Notes: generated by a model not told the origin, from the letters alone. A DNA stretch of 64,000 bases from Thermomonas sp. S9 (GCF_024704365.1 NZ_JAJDFY010000001.1:1221001-1285000); one strand, 5' to 3'; shown: positions 36,933 to 48,970, counted from the first letter of the stretch. Numbers and translations: made by a program.

Positions 36933-39533
36933 ATGTCGCAGCAAACCACCATCCGCAAGCTGGCCGAACTGGTGAACACCCCGGTCGAGAAACTGCTGGA
37001 GCAGCTGGCCGAGGCCGGCATGCAGTTCAGCGGTCCCGACCAGGTCATCACCAGCGCCGAGAAACTCAAGCTGCACGGCTTTCTGCGCCGTGCGCACGGC
37101 AAGGCCGACAAGCCGGCCGACGAGGCCATCGCGCCCAGCAAGATCACCTTGAAGCGCAGCCGCAAGCAGGAAATCACCGTCGGCGGCAGCGGCAAGTCCG
37201 GACGTGGTGCCAGCACCGTGGAGGTGGTGACGCGCAAGAAGATCACCCTCAAGCCGGGCGAAGGCCGCCTGCTGAGCGCGAACGAGAAGCTGGACGCCGA
37301 GCGTGCCGATGCGCTGCGCAAGCTGGAGGAATCGCGCGCGCGCAACCTCGCCGAGCAGCGGGCGCTGGCCGAGAAGGACCGCCAGCGCGCCGAGGAGCTG
37401 GCCGAGATCCGCCGCCGCGAGCAGGAGGAGGAGGCGCAGCGCGCCGCCGCCGAAGCCGCGGCCGCCGCCGAGATGGCGCTGGAGGAGGGCGGCAAGGCGA
37501 AGGGGCATGGCCACGGCCATCCGAAGCCGGCCGGACCCGCGCGCGAAGCCGACAAGGGCACCACGCACAAACCCAAACCGCACCGCGGCTCGCATGTCAT
37601 GCAGGCCGGCGTCGAGGACGACGAGACGACCGCGCGCTTCGCCGGCCAGTTGCATCTGTCCGCCTCCGACCGCGCCCGTCGCAGCAGCGTCTCGCGCGGG
37701 CGCGCGAAGCCGGTCAAGCGCGGTCTCGACCAGTCGCGCACCGGCAGCGGCTTCACCAAGCCCACCGCGCCGGTGGTACGTGAAATCGCGATCGGCGATG
37801 CCATCACCGTCGGCGATCTGGCGCAGAAGCTGGCGCTGAAGGGCGGCGAGGTGGTCAAGGCACTGTTCAAGATGGGCGTGATGGCCACCATCACCCAGAC
37901 CATCGACCACGACACCGCGGTGCTGGTGACCGAGGAACTGGGCCACAAGGCGGTGCACGCCGATGCCGGCGACGCCGAATCCGAGCTGCTGGCGCACGTC
38001 GAGCAGGCCCAGGGCGACAAGGCCCCGCGGCCGCCGGTGGTCACCATCATGGGCCACGTCGACCACGGCAAGACCTCGCTGCTGGACTACATCCGCCGCA
38101 CCAAGGTCGCCAGCGGCGAGGCGGGCGGCATCACCCAGCACATCGGCGCCTACCACGTCACCACCCCGAAGGGCGTGATCAGCTTCCTCGACACCCCCGG
38201 CCACGCCGCGTTCACCCAGATGCGCCAGCGCGGTGCCAGGCTGACCGACATCGTGGTCCTGGTGGTTGCGGCCGACGACGGCGTGATGCCGCAGACGGTG
38301 GAGGCGATCCAGCACGCGCGCGCCGCCAAGGTGCCGCTGATCGTGGCGATCAACAAGATCGACAAGTCCGACGCCGATCCGTCGCGGGTCAAGAACGACC
38401 TGCTGGCGCACGACGTGGTGGCCGAGGAGTTCGGCGGCGATGTGCAGATGGTGGAGCTGTCGGCCAAGACCGGCCTTGGCGTGGACGACCTGCTCGACGC
38501 GATTTCACTGCAGGCCGAGGTGCTCGACCTGCAGGCGGTGCCGGAAGGCCGCGCCACCGGCGTGGTGATCGAATCCGCGCTGGACAAGGGCCGTGGCCCG
38601 GTCGCCACCGTGCTGGTGCAGCAGGGCCGCCTGGCCAAGGGCGACTACCTGGTGTGCGGCATCCAGTACGGCCGCGTGCGCGCGCTGTTCGACGAGACCG
38701 GCAGCCAGGTGCCCAGCGCCGGCCCGTCGATCCCGGTGCAGATCCTGGGCCTGTCCGGGGTGCCCGAGGCGGGCGACGACTTCGTGGTGGTGGCCGACGA
38801 GCGCCTGGCCAAGGACGTGGCCCAGCAGCGCGATACCAAGCGCCGCGAGCTGCGGCTGGTGGCCTCCGCGGGCAACCGCATGGAGGACATCATGGCGCAG
38901 ATGGGCGAGGGCAGCACCCAGCAGACCCTCAACCTGGTGGTGAAGGCCGACGTGCACGGCACCATGCAGGCCCTGCGCGAGGCGCTGACCGGGCTGTCCA
39001 ACGACCAGATCCGGATCAACGTGATCGGCTCCGGCGTGGGCGGCATCACCGAGTCCGACGCCCAGCTGGCGGTGACCTCCAAGGCCACCGTGATCGGCTT
39101 CAACGTGCGCGCCGACGCGTCCGCGCGCAAGGTGATCGAAGGCAATGGCGTCGACCTGCGCTATTTCTCGATCATCTACGACGTGATCGACCAGGTGAAG
39201 CAGGTCGCCTCCAACGTGCTGGGCAAGGAAGTGCGCGAGGAGATCATCGGCATCGCCGAGGTCCGCGACGTGTTCCGCAGTTCCAAGTTCGGCGCGGTCG
39301 CCGGCTGCATGGTGGTCGAGGGCGTGGTCAAGAAGTCCAAGCCGATCCGCGTGCTGCGCGACAACACGGTGATCTTCGAGGGCGAGCTGGAATCGCTGCG
39401 CCGCTTCAAGGAGAACGTGGACGAGGTGCGCGTGAACACCGAGTGCGGCATCGGCGTGAAGGCGTACAACGACGTCAAGCCGGGCGACCAGATCGAGTGT
39501 TTCGAGCGGATCGAGGTGCAGCGCACGCTGTAA
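36933..39533 (+). CDS. infB: Translation initiation factor IF-2
   Basis: An 866-residue IF-2. A variable N-terminal region with coiled-coil Ala/Glu/Arg stretches (about 115-185) and a small His-Gly patch (GHGHGHP, near 190) precedes the IF2_N domain and the GTPase domain. That domain has G1 GHVDHGKTS near residue 374, DTPGHAAF and NKIDKSD. The C-terminal domains carry the formyl-methionyl-tRNA site. It lies 99 bp after nusA in the standard order. Confidence 0.98.
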   Translation: MSQQTTIRKLAELVNTPVEKLLEQLAEAGMQFSGPDQVITSAEKLKLHGFLRRAHGKADKPADEAIAPSKITLKRSRKQEITVGGSGKSGRGASTVEVVTRKKITLKPGEGRLLSANEKLDAERADALRKLEESRARNLAEQRALAEKDRQRAEELAEIRRREQEEEAQRAAAEAAAAAEMALEEGGKAKGHGHGHPKPAGPAREADKGTTHKPKPHRGSHVMQAGVEDDETTARFAGQLHLSASDRARRSSVSRGRAKPVKRGLDQSRTGSGFTKPTAPVVREIAIGDAITVGDLAQKLALKGGEVVKALFKMGVMATITQTIDHDTAVLVTEELGHKAVHADAGDAESELLAHVEQAQGDKAPRPPVVTIMGHVDHGKTSLLDYIRRTKVASGEAGGITQHIGAYHVTTPKGVISFLDTPGHAAFTQMRQRGARLTDIVVLVVAADDGVMPQTVEAIQHARAAKVPLIVAINKIDKSDADPSRVKNDLLAHDVVAEEFGGDVQMVELSAKTGLGVDDLLDAISLQAEVLDLQAVPEGRATGVVIESALDKGRGPVATVLVQQGRLAKGDYLVCGIQYGRVRALFDETGSQVPSAGPSIPVQILGLSGVPEAGDDFVVVADERLAKDVAQQRDTKRRELRLVASAGNRMEDIMAQMGEGSTQQTLNLVVKADVHGTMQALREALTGLSNDQIRINVIGSGVGGITESDAQLAVTSKATVIGFNVRADASARKVIEGNGVDLRYFSIIYDVIDQVKQVASNVLGKEVREEIIGIAEVRDVFRSSKFGAVAGCMVVEGVVKKSKPIRVLRDNTVIFEGELESLRRFKENVDEVRVNTECGIGVKAYNDVKPGDQIECFERIEVQRTL

Positions 39534-39549
39534 GGCGTGCGTCCCCGCC

Positions 39550-39921
39550 ATGGCGCAGAAATCCTTCCACCGTACCGACCGCGTCTCCGCCCAGCTCCGT
39601 CGCGAGCTGGGCACGCTGGTGCATGCCTTCGTGCGCGAGCACGGCCTCGCCTCGGCCAGCGTGTCCGACGTCGAGGTGACCCGCGACATGGCGCATGCCA
39701 AGGTGTTCGTCACCGTGCTCCAGCCCGAGCGCGCGGCGGAGACGCTGAAGGCGCTGAAGGCGCTGGCGCCGGAGATCCGCCACCAGCTGGCGCGCGCGGT
39801 GCGGATGCGGCACGTGCCCGAGCTGCATTTCCATTACGACGAATCGGTCGATCGCGGCGAGCGCATCGACAACCTGCTGCGTGACCTGCCCGACGTCAAC
39901 GGCAGTGGCGACGCCGACTGA
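39550..39921 (+). CDS. rbfA: 30S ribosome-binding factor RbfA
   Basis: A 123-residue KH-fold protein needed for 16S 5'-end processing and cold adaptation. Typical stretches are [23 protein letters not shown], the central [21 protein letters not shown] and the [25 protein letters not shown] helix at the C-terminus. The 3' end overlaps the truB start region. Confidence 0.96.
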   Translation: MAQKSFHRTDRVSAQLRRELGTLVHAFVREHGLASASVSDVEVTRDMAHAKVFVTVLQPERAAETLKALKALAPEIRHQLARAVRMRHVPELHFHYDESVDRGERIDNLLRDLPDVNGSGDAD

Positions 39922-40914
39922 CCCGCGCGAGCGCCGTCCGCGCACCGTGTTCCGCCGCCTGGACGGCATCCTGCTGCTGGACAAGCCGCAGGGGTTGTCG
40001 TCCAACCAGGCCCTGCAGCGCGTGCGCCACCTGTTCCGCGCCGAGAAGGGCGGGCACACCGGCAGCCTCGATCCGCTGGCCACCGGCCTGTTGCCGGTCT
40101 GCTTCGGCGAGGCCACCAAGATCGCCGGCGGCCTGCTGGGCGCGCGCAAGGCCTACGAGACCGTGGCCCGCCTCGGCATCACCACCGACACCGACGACGC
40201 CGAAGGCCAGGCCCTGCGCGAGCGCCCGGTGCCGGTGCTCACGATCGACGCCATCGACGCCGCCCTGCGCCGGCTGACCGGGCGCATCCGCCAGCGCCCG
40301 CCGATCTATTCCGCGCTCAAGCGCGGCGGCGAACCGCTGTACGCGAAGGCGCGCCGGGGGAAACGATCGAGGTGGAGGAGCGCGAAGTCGAGGTGCACGC
40401 CTTCGACCTGCTGAACGCCGCCGACCTGCTGGATGGCGGCGAACCGCTGCTGCGTCTGCACGTGGAGTGCGGCTCCGGCACCTACGTGCGCAGCCTGGTC
40501 CGCGACCTCGGTGAATTGCTCGGCTGCGGCGCGCACGTGGCCGAGCTGCGGCGGCTGTGGGTGGATCCGTTCCGCGAGCCGCGCATGTGGACGCTGGAAG
40601 GCCTGGAGCAGCTGCGCGAGCAGGCTGGCGAGCGCGTGCTGGATGCCTGCCTGCTGCCGATCGAGGCCGGCATGGCCTCCTGGCCCGAGGTCCGGGTGAA
40701 CGCGGCGCAGGCGCAGCGGCTGGGCCGCGGGCAGGGCCTGCGCGGGCCGTACCCGCCGCGTGGCCGGCAGGTGGCGATCCTGGACGAGCAGGGGCGCGGC
40801 CTGGGCCTGGGCGAGGTGGATACCGAGGGCGGCCTGCGCCCGACCCGGCTGTTCCGCTGGGCGGCCATCGCCGGCGCGGCCGAGGCCCACGCGGACGCCC
40901 TGCGTTGCTCGTGA
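39905..40914 (+). CDS. truB: tRNA pseudouridine-55 synthase TruB (probable 1-bp deletion)
   Basis: Makes the T-loop pseudouridine of tRNAs; expected about 336 residues. The catalytic motif [13 protein letters not shown] with its Asp lies near residue 45. Up to LYAKARRG the frame is normal. The rest, [13 protein letters not shown] and [22 protein letters not shown] to the C-terminal PUA-like domain, is in another frame. Restoring one G to the G5 run at 40356-40360 joins them as [11 protein letters not shown]. The start is uncertain: GTG 39905 (overlapping rbfA) or GTG 39947 are both plausible. Confidence 0.9.
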
Positions 40915-40934
40915 CCCCCGCGGGGGGCTATACT
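40905..40934 (+). promoter_or_regulatory. Candidate promoter of rpsO-pnp
   Basis: TTGCTC (40905-40910) and TATACT (40929-40934) are separated by 18 bp and overlap the last codons of truB. A GC palindrome CCCCCGCGGGGG lies between them. rpsO begins at 41050, so the transcript would have a leader of about 110 nt, room for S15 autoregulation. Confidence 0.5.
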
Positions 40935-41049
40935 TCCGCCGCTCTCCAAGGGGCACACCAACATCCTTTCCGCATCATCACGGCGAGCCGTGCGGTGCGG
41001 GCGAGCGTTTTCCGCCCGTTCCTGCCGGCCACGCGACTACGAGGCCATC

Positions 41050-41310
41050 ATGTCCATCGATACCCAGAAAGTCATCAGCGAGCACAGGCGCGGCGACAAC
41101 GACACCGGCTCGCCGGAAGTCCAGGTCGCCCTGCTCACGGCGCGCATCGAGCAGCTCACCGAGCACTTCAAGACCCACAAGCAGGACCACCACAGCCGTC
41201 GTGGCCTGCTGATGATGGTCAACCGCCGCCGCAGCCTGCTCGATTACCTGCACCGCAAGGATGCAGAGCGCTACAAGGCGCTGATCGGCAAGCTCGGTCT
41301 GCGTCGCTGA
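41050..41310 (+). CDS. rpsO: 30S ribosomal protein S15
   Basis: An 86-residue S15 with a standard N-terminus ([27 protein letters not shown]) and the 16S-binding segment [21 protein letters not shown]. Length and order relative to truB and pnp match the conserved operon. In E. coli S15 represses its own translation through its leader; the 116-bp leader here has not been shown to fold that way. Confidence 0.98.
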   Translation: MSIDTQKVISEHRRGDNDTGSPEVQVALLTARIEQLTEHFKTHKQDHHSRRGLLMMVNRRRSLLDYLHRKDAERYKALIGKLGLRR

Positions 41311-41320
41311 TCGACCCCCA

Positions 41321-41344
41321 CCGCGGCGCAGGAATGCGCCGCGG
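41321..41344 (+). terminator. Intercistronic hairpin between rpsO and pnp
   Basis: CCGCGGCGCA-GGAA-TGCGCCGCGG is a perfect 10-bp stem 10 nt after the rpsO stop. It is followed only by TTCGTTGT, so it would be a partial terminator or processing site. A second stem, GCGCAGCAAGC/GCTTGcCTGCGC (about 41412-41436), lies in the pnp leader. In E. coli an RNase III-cut hairpin in this place mediates pnp autoregulation. Confidence 0.55.
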
Positions 41345-41465
41345 TTCGTTGTGCGGTATCCGTTCCACCCGCCGCGGCCAGGCCGCATTCCCGCATCGCT
41401 TGCGCGATGCAGCGCAGCAAGCAGGGCTTGCCTGCGCCGACGTTCAAGACATCAAGGATTCCCAA

Positions 41466-43571
<2,106 letters not shown>

Positions 43572-43595
43572 TCGCCGCGTCCCGCGCCGGACACG

Positions 43596-43620
43596 AAAAA
43601 GCGGGCAGTGCCCGCTTTTT
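43596..43620 (+). terminator. Bidirectional terminator after pnp
   Basis: AAAAAGCGGGC-AGT-GCCCGCTTTTT is a perfect 11-bp stem with A5 and T5 flanks, so it works on both strands. It lies 25 bp after the pnp stop and 49 bp before the end of the convergent haaO gene. Confidence 0.9.
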
Positions 43621-43668
43621 CTTTGCCCTGTCCGCTGGCGGATGCCTGGCCCAGCGCCGTGGTGCGGC

Positions 43669-44214
43669 TTATTCGACTGGCGACTCGTAGCGGCCCGGCC
43701 GCGGGTTCAGCGTGCCGCACTGCGCGCAGGTGCGCAGGTGGTCGTCGCGGTAGAAGCGCTCGAACACGCGGAAGAAATCCTGCTCGATATCGACGAGGTG
43801 GAAGAACTCCGCGTAGAGCTTGTGGTTGCAGTTGACGCAGAACCACATCAGCGCGTCGTCCTCGTGCGGCAGGCGCTTGCGTTCGATCACCAGCCCCACG
43901 GAGTCCGGCATCCGCTGCGGCGAATGCGGCACCCGCGGCGGCAGGTAGAACACCTCGCCGGCGCGGATGGGAATGTCGCGCACGCGGCCGTGCTCGCCGT
44001 CGAAGTCTTCCTGCACGCGCAGCACCATCTCGCCTTCCAGCTGGTAGAACCACTCCGGGCCGTCCTCGAAGTGGTAGTCGGTGCGCGCGTTCGGGCCGCC
44101 GACCACCATCACGATGAAGTCCTCCTGCACGATGCACTTGTTGCCCACCGGCGGCTTCAGCAGGTGGCGGTGGTCCTCGATCCAGGCGTGCAGGTTGAAG
44201 GCGGCGGGCAGCAT
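43669..44214 (-). CDS. nbaC: 3-Hydroxyanthranilate 3,4-dioxygenase
   Basis: A 181-residue cupin enzyme that opens 3-hydroxyanthranilate to 2-amino-3-carboxymuconate semialdehyde. The iron ligands are visible: His and Glu in [10 protein letters not shown], and His in PRVPHSPQR. The bacterial-type rubredoxin-like site is present as CVNC and CAQC near the C-terminus. The start at 44214 gives [19 protein letters not shown], 5 bp after the deaminase stop. It is the last gene of a minus-strand operon for tryptophan/kynurenine breakdown. Confidence 0.95.
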   Translation of the reverse strand: MLPAAFNLHAWIEDHRHLLKPPVGNKCIVQEDFIVMVVGGPNARTDYHFEDGPEWFYQLEGEMVLRVQEDFDGEHGRVRDIPIRAGEVFYLPPRVPHSPQRMPDSVGLVIERKRLPHEDDALMWFCVNCNHKLYAEFFHLVDIEQDFFRVFERFYRDDHLRTCAQCGTLNPRPGRYESPVE

Positions 44215-44219
44215 GGCGT

Positions 44220-44645
44220 TCAGTCCTCGATCCGGGCGATGCACTTGAGTTCGATGGCGATCGGCGTGGGCAGCGCGGTGATGCCCAGCGTGGTGCGGCA
44301 GGGCGCCAGCGCGGGGTCGGGGAAATACTCGGCCCACACGGCGTTGTAGGCCGTGAAATCGCGCGCCATGTCGGTGAGATAGACCGTCACGTCCACCAGG
44401 TCTTCCCAGCGCGCGCCGCTGGCCTCCAGCACCGCGCGCACGTTGGCGAACACCGCGCGCGCCTGCGCCTCGATGTCGTAGCCGACCAGGCGGCCTGCGT
44501 CATCATGGCGGTTGCCGGGGACCGCGTTGGTGGCGGGATCGCGCGGGCCGATGCCGGACAGGAACAGCAGTCCGCCCGCCCGGCGCGCGTGCGGGTAGTG
44601 GCCCACCGCTTGCGGCGCCTGGCTGGCGTGAATGCCGGTGTTCAC
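44220..44645 (-). CDS. RidA-family protein, probable 2-aminomuconate deaminase
   Basis: A 141-residue YjgF/RidA-fold protein. The substrate-carboxylate Arg lies in PCRTTLGI, and the C-terminal [18 protein letters not shown] is typical. RidA proteins commonly deaminate enamine/imine metabolites. Between an aminomuconic semialdehyde dehydrogenase and haaO the most likely role is 2-aminomuconate to 4-oxalocrotonate, as in Pseudomonas kynurenine/nitrobenzoate pathways. The assignment rests on context. Its start overlaps the carbonic anhydrase stop. Confidence 0.85.
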   Translation of the reverse strand: MNTGIHASQAPQAVGHYPHARRAGGLLFLSGIGPRDPATNAVPGNRHDDAGRLVGYDIEAQARAVFANVRAVLEASGARWEDLVDVTVYLTDMARDFTAYNAVWAEYFPDPALAPCRTTLGITALPTPIAIELKCIARIED

Positions 44646-45307
44646 GCGCGGCCCCGGCGGCGCCGGCCGACCCCGGCGATCGCCGCGGCCTGCACCTGTT
44701 CCAGCGCCTCGGCGGACTCCACGTCCATGCCCAGCTGGCGCACGCGGCCGTCGGCCAGGCTGTACACCAGCTCATGCACGGCCAGCGGCTGGCCGCGCGC
44801 CCAGGCATCGGCGATCACCGTGGTCTGGCACACGTTCGCCGCCTGCTCGATCGCGTTCAGCTCGCACAGCGCGTCGTGGCGCTGGTCGTCGGGCAGGCCG
44901 TCCAGCAGCGCGGCATGCTTCAGCGCCACGTCGCCGACATGGCGGATCCAGTTGTCGGCCAGCCCCAGCCGGGTGCCGTGCAGCGCGGCGCCGACGCCGC
45001 CGCAGCCGTAGTGGCCCACCACCAGGATGTGCTTCACCTTCAGCACGTCCACCGAGAATTGCAGCACCGACAGGCAGTTCAGGTCGGTGTGCACGACCAC
45101 GTTGGCGATGTTGCGGTGGACGAACACCTCGCCCGGCAGCAGGTCCACCACCTGGTTGGCCGGCACCCGCGAGTCGGAGCAGCCGATCCACAGGTATTCC
45201 GGACTCTGCTGGCGCGAGAGGCGGTCGAAGAAGGTGGGGTCTTCCCGGGTGACGCGGTCGGCCCACGCCTGGTTGTTGCGCAGCAGGGTATCGAGGCTGG
45301 TTTTCAT
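44642..45307 (-). CDS. can: Beta-carbonic anhydrase within the kynurenine operon
   Basis: A 221-residue beta-class enzyme (CO2 + H2O to bicarbonate). Zinc and catalytic residues are in place: Cys and the Asp-Arg pair in IGCSDSRVP near residue 42, and His and Cys in VGHYGCGGV near 98. The C-terminal tail ([10 protein letters not shown]) is very basic. It overlaps the dehydrogenase upstream and the deaminase downstream by 4 and 4 bp, so it is translated as part of the operon. The pathway releases CO2 at the aminocarboxymuconate decarboxylase step, which may explain its presence. Confidence 0.93.
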   Translation of the reverse strand: MKTSLDTLLRNNQAWADRVTREDPTFFDRLSRQQSPEYLWIGCSDSRVPANQVVDLLPGEVFVHRNIANVVVHTDLNCLSVLQFSVDVLKVKHILVVGHYGCGGVGAALHGTRLGLADNWIRHVGDVALKHAALLDGLPDDQRHDALCELNAIEQAANVCQTTVIADAWARGQPLAVHELVYSLADGRVRQLGMDVESAEALEQVQAAAIAGVGRRRRGRA

Positions 45308-46755
45308 GAATGCTCGGGTCGAGTGAACGTGGGGAGTGCAATGCAGACATTGCGCGGCTCGGTGAAGAACCGCATCGCCTCCAGCCCGCCTTCGCGGCCA
45401 AGGCCAGAGTGGCCGGTGCCGCCGAACGGCGTGCGCAGGTCGCGCAGCAGCCAGCCGTTGATCCACACGATCCCGACCCGCAGCTGCGCGCCGAAGCGGT
45501 GCGCGCGGGCCAGGTCGCGCGTCCACACGCTGGCGGACAGGCCGTAGTCGCAGGCGTTGGCCAGCATCAGCGCGTCGTCGTCCGAATCGAAGGCTTGCAG
45601 CGTGGCCACCGGGCCGAAGATCTCCTCGCGGTTGCTGGCGCAGTCCGGGCCCAGGCCGTCGATCACGGTCGGCGCGATGAACCAGCCCTCGCGCGCCACC
45701 GCCGCGCCGCCGCACAGCACGCGGCCGCCTTCGCTGCGCGCGCGTGCGATCGCATTCATCACCTTGTCGAAATGCGCCTGCGACACCATCGGCCCCAGCT
45801 GCGCACCGTCCTCCAGCGGGCCGCCGATGCGCAGCGCGCGGGCGCGTTCGACGAAGGCGTCGCGGAACTCGGGGTAGATCGCGCGCTCGACCAGCAGCCG
45901 CGAGCCACACAGGCAGATCTGCCCGCTGTTCTGGAACGCGCTGCGCACCAGGGTGTCGAGCTGCGCGCGCCAGTCGCTGTCGGCGAAGACCACGGTGGCG
46001 TTCTTGCCACCCAGTTCCAGCGAGACCTTCTTCAGCTGCGGCCCGGCGATCCCGGCGATGCGGCGGCCCACCGCGGTGCTGCCGGTGAACGAGACCGCCT
46101 TGACCTGCGGGTGTGACACCAGCGGCTCGCCCACGTCCGCGCCGGGGCCGTGCACGATGTTGAGCACGCCTGGCGGCAGGCCGGTCTCCAGCGCCAGTTC
46201 GCCCAGCAGCGTCGCGGTGGCGGGGGTGATCTCGGAGGGCTTGGCGACCACCGCATTGCCGGCGGCCAGCGCCGGCGCGATCTTCCAGGTGAACAGGTAC
46301 AGCGGCAGGTTCCACGGGCTGATGCAGCCCACCACGCCCAGCGGCAGGCGCAGGGTGTAGTTCAGGCCGGCCTCGCCGTGGTGCGATTCGCTGGCGAACT
46401 GGGTGGCCGCGTGCGCGAAGAAGCGCAGGTTGGAGATGGCGCGCGGGATTTCGATGTCGCGCGCCAGCGCCAGCGGCTTGCCGGCGTCGATCGCCTCGGC
46501 GCGGGCGAAGGCGTCCAGCCGCGCTTCCAGTGCGTCCGCCAGCCGCTCCAGATGGCGCGCGCGTTCGCTGCTGCGCAGTGCGGCCCAGCCCGGCGCGGCG
46601 GCGGTGGCGGCGGCCACCGCGGCCTCGACGCTGGCGGCGTCACCGGCGGCGACCTCCGCATACGGGTGCGCGTGGGCGGGATCGAACACCGGCATCCAGC
46701 GCGTGCTGGTCGCTTCGCCGCAGGCGGCGCCGATCACGTGTCCGAAGCGTGGCAT
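45304..46755 (-). CDS. 2-Aminomuconic/2-hydroxymuconic semialdehyde dehydrogenase
   Basis: A 483-residue NAD-dependent aldehyde dehydrogenase. CISPWNLPLY, the NAD loop SFTGSTAVG, the general base Glu in LELGGKNA and the nucleophile Cys in NSGQICLCGSRLL are all present. Similarity to the muconic semialdehyde branch is inferred from the aromatic-pathway neighbours. It is the first gene of the operon seen here. The decarboxylase (ACMSD) that would supply its substrate is not in the window. Confidence 0.9.
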   Translation of the reverse strand: MPRFGHVIGAACGEATSTRWMPVFDPAHAHPYAEVAAGDAASVEAAVAAATAAAPGWAALRSSERARHLERLADALEARLDAFARAEAIDAGKPLALARDIEIPRAISNLRFFAHAATQFASESHHGEAGLNYTLRLPLGVVGCISPWNLPLYLFTWKIAPALAAGNAVVAKPSEITPATATLLGELALETGLPPGVLNIVHGPGADVGEPLVSHPQVKAVSFTGSTAVGRRIAGIAGPQLKKVSLELGGKNATVVFADSDWRAQLDTLVRSAFQNSGQICLCGSRLLVERAIYPEFRDAFVERARALRIGGPLEDGAQLGPMVSQAHFDKVMNAIARARSEGGRVLCGGAAVAREGWFIAPTVIDGLGPDCASNREEIFGPVATLQAFDSDDDALMLANACDYGLSASVWTRDLARAHRFGAQLRVGIVWINGWLLRDLRTPFGGTGHSGLGREGGLEAMRFFTEPRNVCIALPTFTRPEHS

Positions 46756-46764
46756 GTGCCAAGT

Positions 46765-47586
46765 TTACCAGCGGCGCGGCTGGCAGCGTGGGCACAGGAA
46801 CAGCGGCCGCGACTGGCTGGCGATGCGTGCGATCGGCGTGCCGCAGCGCTCGCAGGGCTCGCCTTCGCGCTGGAACACGCGGAAACGGAAGGCCTCGCCC
46901 TCGCGCGCGAGGTAGTCGGCGCGCATGCCGCGGGTGGGTTCGATGCCGCGGGTGGCATAGCTCCGGCGCGGGATCGCCAGCAGTGCCTCGGCCAGCCGCG
47001 CGGTCTGCGCGTCGTCCAGATCGCGCGGGCGCAGGGCGGGGTGCAGGCCCGCGTCGAACAGCACTTCTGCGCGCAGATAGTTGCCCATCCCGGCGAGGAA
47101 GCGCTGGTCCAGCAGCAGCGCGCCCAGCGCACGGCCGCGGAACGCCGGCGCCTCAAGCCGCGCGGCCACGCTGGCGGCCTCCAGGCTCGGGTCCAGCACG
47201 TCCGGGCCGAGCCGCTGCAGGAACGGATGCGCTTCGATCGCGTCGCTGCGCCAGAGTTCGACGTCGGAGGCGGAATAGAGCAGGATCGACGCGCGCCGGG
47301 TTTCCAGCGCGACGCGCAGGCGGCGGGATGTCGCCGGGCGCTCGCCCGGGGCGGCCACGCGCCACACGCCGTAGAGCTGGTTGTGGGTGTACAGCGTCCA
47401 GCCGTTGTCGAACGCGGTCAGCAGCGCCTTGCCGCGCGGGGTGATCGACAGGATCCGGCTGCCCGGCAGCGTGCGTTCGAAGCGCTTCAGCACCGGGAAC
47501 GCGAAGTCCGCGCGCACCAGCACCTGCCCGGCTACAGCAGCGGCCAGGCGGTCGGCGGCGCGGCGGATCTCGGGGCCTTCGGGCAT
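46765..47586 (-). CDS. nei: Endonuclease VIII-like DNA glycosylase/AP lyase (Nei family)
   Basis: A 273-residue Fpg/Nei protein that excises oxidised pyrimidines. The N-terminus MPEGPEIRRAAD supplies the catalytic Pro and Glu after Met removal, and the conserved Lys is in PRGKALL. The helix-two-turn-helix region around LLDQRFLAGMGNYLRAEVLF is typical. The C-terminal zinc finger has CERC and CPRC pairs. It ends 9 bp before the dehydrogenase gene of the kynurenine operon, and a shared transcript is possible. Confidence 0.92.
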   Translation of the reverse strand: MPEGPEIRRAADRLAAAVAGQVLVRADFAFPVLKRFERTLPGSRILSITPRGKALLTAFDNGWTLYTHNQLYGVWRVAAPGERPATSRRLRVALETRRASILLYSASDVELWRSDAIEAHPFLQRLGPDVLDPSLEAASVAARLEAPAFRGRALGALLLDQRFLAGMGNYLRAEVLFDAGLHPALRPRDLDDAQTARLAEALLAIPRRSYATRGIEPTRGMRADYLAREGEAFRFRVFQREGEPCERCGTPIARIASQSRPLFLCPRCQPRRW

Positions 47587-47590
47587 GCGC

Positions 47591-48376
47591 TCAGATCGAC
47601 TGCATGCGGCCGCCGTCCACCGCGATGGATTGGCCGTTGACGTAGGCGGCGGCGGGGCTGCACAGGAAGGCGATCACCGCGGCCACTTCGTCCGGCGCCG
47701 CGAAGCGGCCGGCGGGAACGCTGGCCAGCATCGCCTGCGCCACATCGTCTTCGGTCTTGCCGCTGGCGGCGCTGCGCTCGGCCAGGATCTGCTCCAGCCG
47801 GCGCGTGCGGGTGTAGCCGGGCAGCACGTTGTTCACGCTGATGCCGTCGCCGCCGAGTTCCTTCGACAGGGTTTTGGCCCAGCTGGCCATCGCGCCGCGC
47901 ACGGTATTGGACACGCCGAGGTTGGGGATCGGTTCGTACACCGAGGTCGAAATCACGTTGACGATACGGCCCCAGTGCGCCGCGCGCATGCCCGGCAGCA
48001 GCGCCTGCACCAGCGTCTGCGCGGCGATGAGGTGCTGCTGGAAGGCCGCGAGGTAGGCCGCGGCAGGCGCGGCGTGCGCGGGGCCGCCCGGCGGGCCGCC
48101 GGTGTTGTTGATCAGGATGTGGACCGGCGTGCGCGCAGCCAGGGCGTCCACCGCAGCGCGCAGGGCCTCGGCATCGGCCAGGTCGGCGGCCAGCAGGGCG
48201 TGTGCCTGTCCGGGCGTGCGCGGCAGGCGGCTGACGACTTCACGCAGGGCATCCTCGCGCCGCGCCAGCACGGTGACGCTGGCGCCGAGGCCGGCCAGTT
48301 CCAGCGCGGTGGCGCGGCCGATGCCTTGCGAGGCGCCGCAGACCAGCGCGTGTTTTCCGGTGAGATCGAGCTGCAT
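47591..48376 (-). CDS. SDR-family oxidoreductase lacking the usual Tyr-x3-Lys
   Basis: A 261-residue Rossmann-fold short-chain dehydrogenase-like protein. The cofactor loop GASQGIG near residue 14 and NNTGGP near 89 are present, and a Ser follows VISTS. At the place of the catalytic Tyr-x3-Lys the sequence is GVSNTVRGAMASW, so Tyr and Lys appear replaced by Ser and Arg. A few SDR subfamilies share this pattern. The activity is therefore uncertain. It lies 4 bp upstream of nei on the same strand. Confidence 0.88.
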   Translation of the reverse strand: MQLDLTGKHALVCGASQGIGRATALELAGLGASVTVLARREDALREVVSRLPRTPGQAHALLAADLADAEALRAAVDALAARTPVHILINNTGGPPGGPAHAAPAAAYLAAFQQHLIAAQTLVQALLPGMRAAHWGRIVNVISTSVYEPIPNLGVSNTVRGAMASWAKTLSKELGGDGISVNNVLPGYTRTRRLEQILAERSAASGKTEDDVAQAMLASVPAGRFAAPDEVAAVIAFLCSPAAAYVNGQSIAVDGGRMQSI

Positions 48377-48418
48377 GCGGGCTCCCAGGGCAGGGCCCGA
48401 TTGTACGGCGTGCCGGGG

Positions 48419-48970
48419 TCAGGCCATGCCGCCGACCATGCCACCCAGGCCCGCCGCCAGCCACAGCGAGGCGCTGGCCAGCGTGCCGCCGATGGCGGTC
48501 GCCGCCAGCACATCGCTGGGGTAGTGCAGGCCCAGCACCACCCGCGAGGCCGCCACGCTGGCGGCGAACGGCACCAGCAGCCAGGCCAGTGCCGGATAGT
48601 ACGCCACCGCCACCACGCTGAAGGCCACCGCATGCAGGGTGTGCCCGGAGGGGAAGCTGAACTCGTCCAGCGGCGCCACCCAGGCGCGGATGCGGCCGTC
48701 GCGGGCGAACGGCCGCGGGCGTCGGGTCCAGCGCTTCAGGCGTTTGTACAGCAGCAGTGCGACCGCGCCGGTGGCCGCCAGGTGCAGCGAGGCGCGCAGC
48801 CCGTCCAGCCCGTCCACCACCACCAGCGCCGCCATCAGCGCGTACCAGAACAGGCCATCGCCCAGGCGGCTGACCGCGGCGAAATAGTGCAGGGGCCAGC
48901 GCCGCGCGCACAGCGCATTGGCGTGCAGGCACCAGCGGTGTTCGGCCGCCAGCAGGCGCTCAGGAGACAT
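48419..48970 (-). CDS. PAP2-family lipid phosphatase (membrane)
   Basis: A 183-residue membrane phosphatase with about five helices and the three PAP2 motifs: KRLKRWTRRPRP, FPSGHT and SRVVLGLHYPSD. It probably dephosphorylates a lipid such as phosphatidic acid, undecaprenyl diphosphate or a phosphatidylglycerophosphate-type compound. Its start overlaps the end of the glycosyltransferase gene, so the two are likely expressed together, perhaps for glycolipid synthesis. Confidence 0.9.
   Translation of the reverse strand: MSPERLLAAEHRWCLHANALCARRWPLHYFAAVSRLGDGLFWYALMAALVVVDGLDGLRASLHLAATGAVALLLYKRLKRWTRRPRPFARDGRIRAWVAPLDEFSFPSGHTLHAVAFSVVAVAYYPALAWLLVPFAASVAASRVVLGLHYPSDVLAATAIGGTLASASLWLAAGLGGMVGGMA

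Noticed and set aside
36879..38411. A long minus-strand open frame over infB, and similar ones over nusA, pnp and the nar genes
   Set aside because: Repetitive Leu/His/Gly-rich composition, no start signal and complete overlap with well-conserved genes.
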